From: Glandiceps talaboti
Lineage: Eukaryota; Hemichordata; Enteropneusta; Spengelidae
Length of the DNA: 62,000 nucleotides
NCBI RefSeq assembly: GCF_964340395.1
Contig: NC_135554.1
Span: 15,175,592-15,237,591, forward strand
Reading direction: 5' to 3'
How positions within the stretch are numbered: position 1 is the stretch's first letter; each line of letters opens with the position of its first letter. Below the pieces are notes generated by a model. The model was given only the letters and a program-made list of their open reading frames with translations, was not told the DNA's origin and made no database searches. Shown here in pieces: positions 12,101-21,304 of the stretch. The translations under genes and the position numbers were made by a program.

Positions 12101-13820
12101 GACAGAATGGTCTATATCTATCAGTGATGTCTCAAAAAATGTTGCTGGTTCAATTTTCAGAATTGTTTTGCCCTTTCTTTATAAATCAGTATTCCTTTTC
12201 TACACAACTAAACACAATGAGGCAAGCACACTTAATGTTTATTTTCAACTTATCTAATTTCTTCCCGTGAAGTTTTTACTTGTTCTTACTTTAATGTTTC
12301 GCCACACAAAACATAATGACAAACCATGCATATTTTTTCTTTTTAAAATTTAAAAAAATTAAATCAAGTTAATACTATCATTTTTCCTTATATCTTCTTA
12401 ATTTTGTTTATATATATACTTATTATAAGTGGTTATAAATAAGAAGGAAAATGCAAATATTTTTATTTACTGAAATTTACTTTCACTTCTGGATTTCATA
12501 CCTTGAAGCTAACCTTTTTCACACCTAATTTTGGATCATTCTGTCAGATCCAGTTAGTCACTGAAGGACAAGTGATTTGTTTGAAACAAATCTGTTTCTC
12601 AATAGAAAATGGAAGAAGAGAACGTGTGTATGAATCTTAGTGCTTCCATGATAAATATACATAGTATTATTAATTTTGTTCATATACAAAAGAGTTAAAT
12701 TCTGAAAACAACTTTAAAAATTCACATCATTCATAAATTCATGGCTATATGATATGGTTATCATACTGATAAAATCATTATACAACCATTTTCTCAAATT
12801 CACAGATTCAATTACTTAGCAACATTGAATGGACAATGTATTGTTCATGGTCCCAAGAATCAATAGGCCAGTACAACATAGTTACTTTAAAACAGTAAAT
12901 TGGAAACAAATGTGAATACATTTACATATTGTTTGTAAATTTTATGGTCAACTTCAATACATAAAAATATTTGCATTTTCCTTTTCATTTAAAAATCAAA
13001 TGTTCTTATTAGCTGTAAGCAGAGGTATATCTTAACTTTTATTTTCATGTTTGATTCATTTGGTGTGTTTTTTTCAAATTGTCAGTGCTCATACACTTAA
13101 AGTCAAATAGAATGCCAGGAGTTTTTAAAATCAGTTTTGCAGGAGTATTCAAATCAACTTTAGTCACTTTCCCGGAGAGTATTGACGACTGAAATACATT
13201 TTATTTGCCAATCACACCAGCTTTTTAATACATATTTCTCATGTATCTAATCAACACTGTTCAACAATGATTAAGATCATTCAGATAGTTGATTTTTCAG
13301 GAGTTTCCAGGACTTTCCAAGAGTATTTTGAAATTCCAGGACTTAACCAGGAGTATATGAACCATGTATTATACTTGGTGGTAACCAACCCTTACAAGTA
13401 TCACAACAAATTGGAATCTTTTGACTGACTAGTATTATAAATACTCGCTACTTCTTTCATGACTATTTACAAATGGACATCAAGCCAGTGTACACAGTAC
13501 CAGCAATGACTAGCAGAGAGGTAATTTAGATAATCAGAATGATTTAATTGTTCTGTGTAAAAGTTTGGTGCATTTGTCAATAGGCAAATATGACAGGGGC
13601 AACTGAGATTTCACGTAACTAATATAGAGACAAACTAAAACTATTGTTGCAACATGTTGATATAAGCTAAGGAATGGATGTTGGTTTAATTATACACTCA
13701 GTAGGGTAGCATTTCTGATAACTAGTTTTCCTCAAGTGGCCACAGATTAGCTTGATTACACAGTGACTTTATCCACAAACACAACCACCGCTATCACTCA
13801 CTAGTATACAATGTACCACA
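9160..13820. other. No gene seen (downstream of the last recognised FGFR exon)
   Basis: AT-rich sequence. A local duplication of a segment ending TCTCCCAGCATACCTT occurs at about 9105-9140 and 9205-9257. Around 13080-13360 there are short CAGGAGT/CCAGGACT-type repeats. I searched the minus strand for Ig D3 C-terminal, transmembrane and kinase signatures (DxGxYxC, HRDLAARN, DFGLAR codon patterns) and found none. Two acceptor-like sites with open frames (about 13171 and 12697) gave no Ig-like protein. Confidence 0.45.
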
Positions 13821-13928
13821 TCAAACAACAATAATTTTAGTTTGTGTCTATCACAGTAAGTTGAAACCAAGGTTTCAAACAACAATAATCTTAGTTTGTG
13901 TCTATCACAGTAAGTTGAAACCTTGGTT
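13821..13928. repeat. Direct repeat, 2 x 54 bp
   Basis: TCAAACAACAATAAT starts at 13821 and again at 13875. Each copy continues through TTAGTTTGTGTCTATCACAG to TAAGTTGAAACC. The copies are almost identical, so the duplication is recent. The junction also contains an inverted GAAACC/GGTTTC pair. Confidence 0.9.
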
Positions 13929-13929
13929 T

Positions 13930-15348
13930 CCACTGTAGTAACAACTAAAACTTGTAAAAGTAACAGCTCTTGGGGATTTGAAATATCTAATAATAATCAC
14001 TTGTAACAGAGATTGTTTGTTAGTGGTTGTTCCCTGAAATATTATATCTCTTTGATATAATCCCCTATAATCACCTATTTTATCATTTCTCTGTGTTGCT
14101 TCACACTTTAGACAGATGGGTCACTGATGATTAATCATGAATCAAACCAAAAGATAAAACAAATACATTGGAGGTGATGTTTAAGTTAAATTATCACCGT
14201 AGTAATTGTGATTGAAGTGAAGACAGTTTATCAATAATTCAATTTCTGTTAAATCTATTTATCTTTCAATAAATGATGCATTTCTTGATGAGACATTTTG
14301 TATTTATGATATGCTTTTCAATTTAATGTTCTATTTCACAGAGTCAAAAGAAATCAATGCCCAAATAGAGTAAAATTCATGTGAACTCATTTTAGATATT
14401 TCATCTACGCCATCTAACATGACTCAGTAAAGTCACTAGTATGCCATTCTTATCACCCAAATTTCACTCCAAGGACAATATTAATTCAGTTTTATGAATT
14501 AGCATGATATAATATTATGAATTAAGTTTGTTTTCATATGAAATTATTCAATTTTAGATAGATTATGATGATTCATACATGTCTTGGGTTCTGATTAAAA
14601 AAAAACAACCACAAAGCGCTACACAGAAGGTTATAGTCTCTACTTACAACTCATCTTTTAAGTCACTTGAACTGATTACACTAATACTATATTCTACAAA
14701 TGTTCCTTTTAGTGGCTTGATGTGTCATACTTACACATACAAGAACACTCTGAGAATTAAAATTTTCATTAAAAAGACGCCAGATCTTGATGAATAATTC
14801 TGATGAGTATCAGTCAGATCACAGTTTTGCTACTTCAGAGTACAAACACAAAGCAATTATCTAAATCTAGTTATGTGATTTACAGTGGCGACATTACTTT
14901 AACATTTTCAAAAATAAACCATGAAATAATTTAATTCACCATTTTTCTTTCAGGTTAGTAAATTGCATTGGCAATGACTTACTTTGGTTCCACATGGTAG
15001 TCATTGAACTTTCAGATTATTATTACAAGCTTTTGCAGTCAGCATTGTGTAACTGTAGTGCAGATTATCAAAAATATCCGGGTAGGCACTGCTATCAGCT
15101 AGTCATACGCTATGATTTACATATATCATTTTTTTTACTAAATATTTGCATTTTACACTACATATCTTGAAATTATACATACTTTACATACATACTCCAA
15201 ATCTAGGGTTTTAACTGTTAATGCATGCAATAAAACGGTGCACAAGGGGACATGCATTGTACTTAACCCCTGTATTAAACTTTATCGATCAATGCCAGGC
15301 AATTTTCATTATTTCAGCTTACACGTATAAGTTGCAGTATAAGCCTAC
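13930..15348. other. Intergenic or intronic; no further FGFR exon found
   Basis: If the gene continues leftwards this is the start of intron 5. A minus-strand donor-like CCAAA/GTAAGT at about 14979 has no acceptor that gives an open exon of useful length. No repeat family was identified. Confidence 0.45.
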
Positions 15349-15441
15349 CTTATTTAGACATATAAATGATGGTTCATCAAAAGTCTCGTTCACCATTTTA
15401 CTACACGTCCAGTCATGTGGTTGATGTTTAGGCCAGTTAGT
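15349..15441 (-). CDS. FGFR: FGFR exon 5: unusual in-frame exon inside Ig D3
   Basis: 93 nt, 31 codons, phase 0 at both ends, encoding residues 229-259 (TNWPKHQPHDWTC... to ...FICLNK). The acceptor is very strong: a long T-rich tract ending TTTCTGCAG. The donor is AAG/GTAGGC. It joins exon 4 in frame. In vertebrate FGFRs, from memory, the exon after the D3 N-terminal half directly encodes the D3 C-terminal half with its Cys; this exon does not resemble that half and lacks the DxGxYxC motif. It has two Cys (C241, C256) and one N-glycosylation site (NET, N246). It may be an insertion in D3, an alternatively used cassette, or a false positive, although the acceptor quality and phase fit favour a real exon. 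Confidence 0.6.
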
Positions 15442-15732
15442 CTGCAGAAAAAAATAGAAATAAAAAAGTTGTCAATGGTATTATTATATTCGAGAGACTT
15501 TTATTTGATTACCAGAAGCTCCTAAGCTGAAAGATAAAGTTCTAGTCTGTTTATGTAACAACTTGCTACCCATCTGGTTGAGGTATATTAGTACACAAGC
15601 GGAAACAACAACTGGATCTTCCAGGCTATAGAAGTTCCATGAGAATACTTATGTTGTATGATTGGCCTAGGTGGTTATTTTGTGTTTGTTGTTTATATTG
15701 AACCTATACACGACAAAGATTGTAAATCACAA

Positions 15733-15752
15733 CACACACACAGATAACAGAC

Positions 15753-15787
<35 letters not shown>

Positions 15788-15856
15788 CAGATATACACAA
15801 ACACGCACACACATGATACACATACATACACATACACATACACATACACATACACG

Positions 15857-15895
<39 letters not shown>
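15733..15895. repeat. Microsatellite cluster: (ACAG)n, (ACATAC)n, (CA)n
   Basis: An ACAG run at about 15750-15787, ATACAC-type hexamers around 15815-15868, and a CA run to 15895. Open frames on both strands here are only translations of the repeats. The cluster lies in FGFR intron 4. Confidence 0.95.
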
Positions 15896-15897
<2 letters not shown>

Positions 15898-16035
15898 TCT
15901 GATCGACAAACAAACAGACTCTTTGCAATAATTATGGCACTACTGAACGTAAGTTCAGTTGTCCTAAAAATTTGATGAAGACAAGTTTTGCCAGTTATAT
16001 CAATGTTTGAATTCTGTTTGTGTACAATGTCATCC

Positions 16036-16188
16036 AGTACTTTTTGTTTAGGGCAGTAAGTAAGTAAAATCTACCCGAGTTCCTCTTGTCATTTTACAAG
16101 AGTTCCCAACTAAAATCAAGGTACAATGTATTGGAAACTATGCCAGTTTACCAAATTCCCCTTTTGTTACCCTATCTTAGCAAAACAT
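16036..16188. mobile_element. hAT-like MITE, copy A, with 8-bp flanking direct repeat
   Basis: The 153-bp element runs from AGTACTTTTTGTTTAGGG to TTAGCAAAACAT. The 8-bp sequence TGTCATCC directly flanks it on both sides (16028-16035 and 16189-16196). Inside are CTACCCGAGTTCC, TTTTACAAGAGTTCCC and CCCTTTTGTTACCC, which align with copies at 48767-48933 and about 58750-58868. The better-preserved copy ends CAGTGTTTT...AAAACACTG, which is hAT-like. It lies in FGFR intron 4 and carries no coding sequence. Confidence 0.75.
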
Positions 16189-16202
16189 TGTCATCCCAAA
16201 CA

Positions 16203-16253
16203 CATATACAAACACAGACAGAGAGACAGAGACAGACTAACAGACAGACAGAC

Positions 16254-16284
<31 letters not shown>

Positions 16285-16345
16285 TACATAGACAGACAGA
16301 CAGATATACAGACAGACAGACAGTCAGTCAGTCAGTCAGTCAGAC
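16203..16345. repeat. (ACAG)n microsatellite with (CAGT)n end
   Basis: Mostly CAGA/GACA tetramers interrupted by AGAG and ATACAT, ending in five or six CAGT units at about 16321-16343. Overlapping open frames are repeat translations. It is about 300 bp from the first ACAG cluster and immediately beyond the MITE copy. Confidence 0.95.
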
Positions 16346-16349
16346 TGGT

Positions 16350-17925
16350 AACTTGAACACTTGAGTGCACGACTAGGTTCAACTGAGGTCACTACACAAT
16401 GTTCTTCACAAACATTGACATATCTAGTCCTGAAAGACTCATCACTGATGAACCCTGATATTACTCATAGAGTCAAAGGTCAAAGTTAGTTGGGAAACAT
16501 ATCTTTTTAACTTGAATAATGAGACACTATATGGATGTACGGAATCAGAGCAACATCGACACTTTGATGAAAAACTCTATCAAACACTTAATTGTAATTA
16601 ACAATCAAAACTTTGACTGTACACACACTAAGATCTTTTATATTCATATTTTGACTACATGTCTCTATTTTTTAAATGTATTATAGAGGTGTTCAGTTGT
16701 AAAATGCAATGCCATCGTTCTTGACATTACAGGTCTGTCGACAACTCACTCTGGATGCAAAGTGAACAGATAATGAAGCCCTCTTCATGTAACGTTCAAA
16801 AGCAGACGTCTGTTAAAGCAGCTCTTTAATTCTTGCTATGTACATTTTACAAGCAGCTTCTACATGTTATACATACAAAGTAGCCAGTATGTGTTCCAAG
16901 GCTAACTTCACAATTTTTCAGACACATCGATTTTGGTTGTGGACTTGGGAATAAAATGGTTACTTTAGACATGCAGACCTTGTAATCGTACATTACCTAC
17001 CTATCACCTTGTCGTCAAGGTTACCATGTAAATTATCTCAGACCTTTCATTGCAATTCTAATGACAAGTCAAGTTGACAACAATGACACGTACATACGTG
17101 ACCAGAAGCAATAAACAAGTTCTCTTGAATGTTCCAAGGTGTACAAATAAAATCATACTCATTACTACAAAACTGCGTATTCGTTGCTCCGTTATTTTTG
17201 GAGTGAGTTCCATGGCAATTTATTAGAGCAATTATAATTCCATCCATAAAAACAATCTTTCAATACTGAGGGCATTATCAAAGCAGTGCCGATACTCATG
17301 TAATTTTAATACAAACTCAAGGCGACTGTCTCCCTGTGGTACAATTTATCATGGACCCTTTCGAAACTCAAACAATATAATTGTGCCTTTTTAACCACTC
17401 CTAAACACATGTCTATATCAGATGTAAGCCTAACTTTGTTGGTTAAAAACATCATCAATAATTTACATTTAATATTTACAATCACTATTCATATAAATTA
17501 AAACAATTATTTAATTTTAGTTTATACAGAATACTTTTCCTAAGCCCGGAGATTTAATTCCGCTTCAGATCTGTGGACAAATGCACATTTACACAAATGT
17601 ATCAAATATTCACAGCTCATTCGGGATGTACATGTCTGTCATTTCAGAACATTATGTAACGGCAGCACCAGAATCTGTCAGAATGTTTGCTAACTATGTG
17701 GTCAAATACATGTAGAACTGTAGTAACCTTGCATCCAATGATAAGAAGACTAACTAAAAAATGTAAGTGCTATGCATAATTTTCCCATTTAGGCTCCTTT
17801 ATTGACATTAGCATGCACATGTTCAAAACCTCAATTTAGTTCAAGCCTGGTACGGAGAACATCGTAAATTTGTCTCTGCATACTATTCATATAAATGCAA
17901 TATTGTGATGTTTAGCATTTGAATG
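16350..17925. other. FGFR intron 4 sequence, no feature seen
   Basis: AT-rich unique-looking DNA inside intron 4. The minus-strand open frame at 17247-17047 has no splice-site pair in a compatible phase and no Ig-like residues, so it was not called an exon. Confidence 0.45.
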
Positions 17926-17927
17926 AA

Positions 17928-18126
17928 CTATTTTGCATGTATATTTCACAGTACACCACATGATAACTATTTTGCATGTGTATTTCATAGTACATATGGT
18001 AACTAATTTGCATGTATATTTCTCAGTAGGTATTCTAACTAACTATTTGGCATCAGTATTTCACAGTACATATTTTAACTATTTTGCATGTATATCTCAC
18101 AGTATACATGATAACTATTTTATGGG
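17928..18126. repeat. About 39-bp tandem repeats, 5 copies
   Basis: The unit is AACTATTTTGCATGTATATT followed by TCACAGTACA and a variable TATGAT-like end. Copies begin near 17926, 17966, 18001, 18044 and 18078. It lies in FGFR intron 4, about 150 bp from exon 4. Confidence 0.85.
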
Positions 18127-18270
18127 TTCATAACTTTAAAGCAAAACAAAACACCAGGGCTAGATTTTGGTGTCTAGCTTTGTCTCAATGGTGCACTTGT
18201 CACTTCGTTCAGGAAGAACTGACATTCTAATAATGTTTGTCGAGAAGCAGTGACAGCATCAGTTACCTAC

Positions 18271-18449
18271 CTCAAGTGTTTCAAGGTCTTTGGGATCATT
18301 ACCCAACATCTTAAACCATTGCATGTGATAACTAAGAGAGGCTCCTCTCTGTCTTGCTATTAGTGGAGCACATCTAAAAGTTACGTTGGTTCCGATAGGA
18401 ACCGTCTGGTTCTTCAACACATCTGCTACTAATAAAGGTGGATCATTGT
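18271..18449 (-). CDS. FGFR: FGFR exon 4: N-terminal half of Ig D3
   Basis: 179 nt: two bases complete the codon split with exon 3, then 59 codons (residues 170-228). Acceptor ATATTTTCAG, donor GAG/GTAGGT. The sequence starts NDPPLLVADVLKNQTVPIGT and contains the first D3 cysteine (C195, in NVTFRC) and the core tryptophan (W213, in HMQWFK). This matches the vertebrate pattern of NKTVALGSN, FxC, IQWLK. Entry phase 1 and exit phase 0 are the same as I recall for the vertebrate D3 N-terminal exon. The segment between C195 and W213 is longer than usual (APLIARQRGASLSY). N-glycosylation motifs: NQT and NVT. Confidence 0.87.
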
Positions 18450-18906
18450 CTGAAAATATGCAAATATCATGTTATTTGTATCTTGAATTTCATTTTCATA
18501 ATTGCAAATATCACTGTCTGTCAACTCATACACATGTGATGCCATGCCTAATAATTTGTATTTATTTGTACACCTGTTTTTTTTCAGTAGTGTGCATAAA
18601 AAAATCATCTAAACCTTGGCCTAGACTTGAACTCAGTACTTTTTCGTTTGACCCAGTCTATATGTGAATTGTGACAATTGGAGTTTCTATATTCATCTCC
18701 CCCATCATCCCAAAACAGTGTATATGTATATGTGAGGGGTGGGGTGATTTTTACACAACACTGGTTCATGATAATAATGACGTAGTCGTGAAAAAAAACA
18801 TTAACATCTATCTATCTATCTGTCGATTGTTCTATCATGCTATCTGTCTATCATATCGTATATATATGTTAGATTTCCTGGATATTGGTGGAAATAGTCA
18901 ACTCAC

Positions 18907-19036
18907 TTTGTCTAACAATTTCCAGCTTAAATGTGTAATTGATGGAACCATACTCATTCTGAACAACACATGTGTAATTTCCATTATCAGAAGTCAAAGC
19001 ATCCCTCAATATAACTTTAGATGGCTTAAAACGAGG
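18907..19036 (-). CDS. FGFR: FGFR exon 3: C-terminal half of Ig D2
   Basis: 130 nt: 43 codons plus one base (residues 126-168 and part of 169). The acceptor is T-rich, ending TATGTTTCAG; the donor is CAAA/GTGAGT. It encodes the diagnostic FGFR D2 segment with SDNGNYTCVVQNEYGSINYT, including the second D2 cysteine (C148, pairing with C97). In vertebrate FGFRs the equivalent reads GNYTCxVENEYGSINHTY. The length is close to the 124-nt exon I recall for human FGFR. This exon settles the family assignment. Two NYT glycosylation motifs are present. Confidence 0.93.
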
Positions 19037-19039
19037 CTG

Positions 19040-19780
19040 AAACATACAAAATGAGAAAAAAAAAGTTTAGAAAATGACTAAAAATAATACATGTATGTCA
19101 TGATTAATGTCATGCACGTTAACTATTCTAGCAAAAGTCAAAGAACTGTTTTTCTAGGCAAGGAAACTCTGGTATTGACAATTAACATCCCTAAGGCAGA
19201 TAGTAACATTACATAAATGTAGTCCATTTCAGTAGTCCCCTCTGGTGGTACCCACTGTAGGCTAATACACCAATATTTGGACCAGACAGAAGAATGTATT
19301 CTATTGTAGTATCCCCATCTGATAGTAGACACAATAGACTAATCCACTACATTATACGTAACATGTATAGTCTCACTCATCATTTATTGATTGAAATCAT
19401 GATGTGTTACCTTTGTGATAAGTTTATCCACTTCAATATGGCAGTCAATAACAAACTTTAGAAAATAATGATATGGTGGAATATTTGTGTATGTTTGGAG
19501 ACATTGGTAGTACTTATAAATGTGGTTGCCATGATGTACATAGATATCAGCTTGCAGGATTGTATGAATCGATATCCCTATGTGTATACATGACCATAGG
19601 GCATCACATGATGGACCTTTAGATTTCTTGAATCCAACTCACGTGAGACAAGCTGGCATCAACATAAACCAATGTATTAAAGAGTTACTAAAATCTCCTT
19701 GCCTAGCATACTGTTATATACCAAGGACAAATTAACTACATGTTTTAGGAGATTCCTGAAAACTTTCCATTTCCCTCCTT
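19040..19780. other. FGFR intron 2, exon-3 end; nothing recognised
   Basis: AT-rich intron sequence. The minus-strand open frame at 19332-19138 has no Ig features. No repeats were assigned. Confidence 0.45.
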
Positions 19781-20110
19781 CACAACCAGTCCATAACACT
19801 CCATGGCATGTACTTCATGGTACAGTTTCAAGATACCCTCACTATCACTGTCCCACAATACTGGCTCCGTGGCATCGGTCTTGCACTGCTCACCTATTAC
19901 TACAGTTTCAAGATACCTCATCACAATCCATGATATTAGCCTTGTTATATAGTTTCCAGACTCTCCATATTACATTGCAACAGGTCATGGCATCAGTTTC
20001 ATGATACCTCCCTTGCAATATACTTTCAAGATACCCTTGCAAAACTTCCACAAAGTTTCCCCAATGGCATCAATTTCATCATGTCACCTTCACGACAAAG
20101 TTTCTAATAC
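19780..20110. repeat. Degenerate repeats around GGCATC-AGTTTCAAGATACC
   Basis: Several diverged copies of a unit containing ATGGCATCAGTTTC and TTTCAAGATACC followed by CACAAT or CCTTGCAA. They are visible near 19803-19840, 19870-19915, 19985-20010 and 20025-20075. The open frame at 19699-20004 runs through them and is not a supported gene. It lies in FGFR intron 2. Confidence 0.5.
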
Positions 20111-21155
20111 CCCATGATGGTTTCAGGATATCCACATCACTCCTTCCATGTGTCATAAAAGTATATATTACTATACAATATAGCTATGTCTAATTCACTT
20201 ATTCTTCATGATGTAATCATCAGCTACAGTTTCTGTATCTGTACAAAAAAATAGCAACTTTCTAGTAGTAATTAAACTGACATTGGGAAACCTACCTAAA
20301 TGTTGTTTTTTAGTGTAAAAATAAGATATGATGATGATAATGCTGTCTTAAATAAATCACGTTTTTGTGTGATAAATGACACAGTCATTGTTTGCCTGCT
20401 TGAAATTAACGCTATAAATCCTATACACATGTCAAATTATGAAATATGCTGTATACTATCCAAACACTTCAGCAGACACCAAGATATATTATTTATCATA
20501 CTGCCCCATCAGGGTATAGTCCAGTCATACTGTACAAACAATTTGTCTCCTTCAAAATTGACATGGCCTTAGGTGCCATTAAAAACTGTGGATGATGTTT
20601 TCATAAAGTTTAGTTTTTAAGTCAGTGCTTTCAATGCCTGTAAATGATCAACGTTCTGTGCTGTCTTTGTCAAAACCATCCAAAGCTATAGGGATTATGG
20701 TATTTCCATTAGTGAACACAGTAGATGAGGGCAAAGGAGGCCAATAATTCCTGTGTAATTTCATCTTCCTGCATTGATGTCACCGTTATGTATATGCTAT
20801 TCTTTAGTGAGCTCTTTAACCTTGTCACCCCCAAAGTCTCTGTATTTTGGTTTATTTCCATTGTATTACCACAAAAGTTGTGAAGTCCATTTACTAGGGA
20901 AGGGGTGCTAAGCCCTTGGGAATTGTGTATGTGTATGTTTTGGTGACATCTGGACAAAGTTCAGCATCCTCTGAAATTACATTTTACAAAGTTATTACGA
21001 AAAACAATATTTACTGCATATATGAGTACGCTGAAATTTATCAATCCTGGCGTATTACTGTTTAGATGATTTGGGCACTTGACAGATGAATTTTGTTGTG
21101 TTCTGCAACTCAAAATCCATTACATATACCTAGGAAGTTTTCAAGTCCTAAGTTG
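20110..21155. other. FGFR intron 2; nothing recognised
   Basis: No exon, repeat or RNA gene seen. The open frames at 20300-20572 (plus) and 20957-20709 (minus) lack domains and splice context. Confidence 0.45.
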
Positions 21156-21159
21156 GATT

Positions 21160-21303
21160 AGGATAATTCACATTAGGGTGAGATAATCAGTTGCCAGGCA
21201 TATCTACAGAAAAGCTTGGCCATAAATTTTAGATTAGGATAATTAAGATTTGGGTGAGATCATCAGTTGCCAGGCAGATCTACAGAAAAGCTTGGCCATA
21301 AAC
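21160..21303. repeat. Direct repeat, 2 x about 72 bp
   Basis: GATTAGGATAATT followed by GGGTGAGAT-ATCAGTTGCCAGGCA and TCTACAGAAAAGCTTGGCCA occurs twice in tandem, with few differences. It lies in FGFR intron 2. Confidence 0.9.
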
Positions 21304-21304
21304 A

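Noticed and set aside
12600-12697. Another acceptor-like site (GTTGTTTTCAG) with a 48-codon open frame
   Set aside because: No Ig Cys motif, no hydrophobic transmembrane segment and no donor in a suitable place.
13060-13171. Possible next FGFR exon after acceptor ATGTATTTCAG, open in the right phase
   Set aside because: The protein (SSILSGKVTKVDLNT...) has no Ig or transmembrane character, there is no good donor, and the DNA consists of CAGGAGT/CCAGGACT-type short repeats.
15671-15931. Overlapping open frames on both strands (60-86 codons)
   Set aside because: They are translations of CA, ACAG and ACATAC microsatellites; low complexity explains the lack of stops.
16086-16364. 92-codon plus-strand frame rich in QTDRQ
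   Set aside because: It mostly reads an ACAG microsatellite and part of a MITE.
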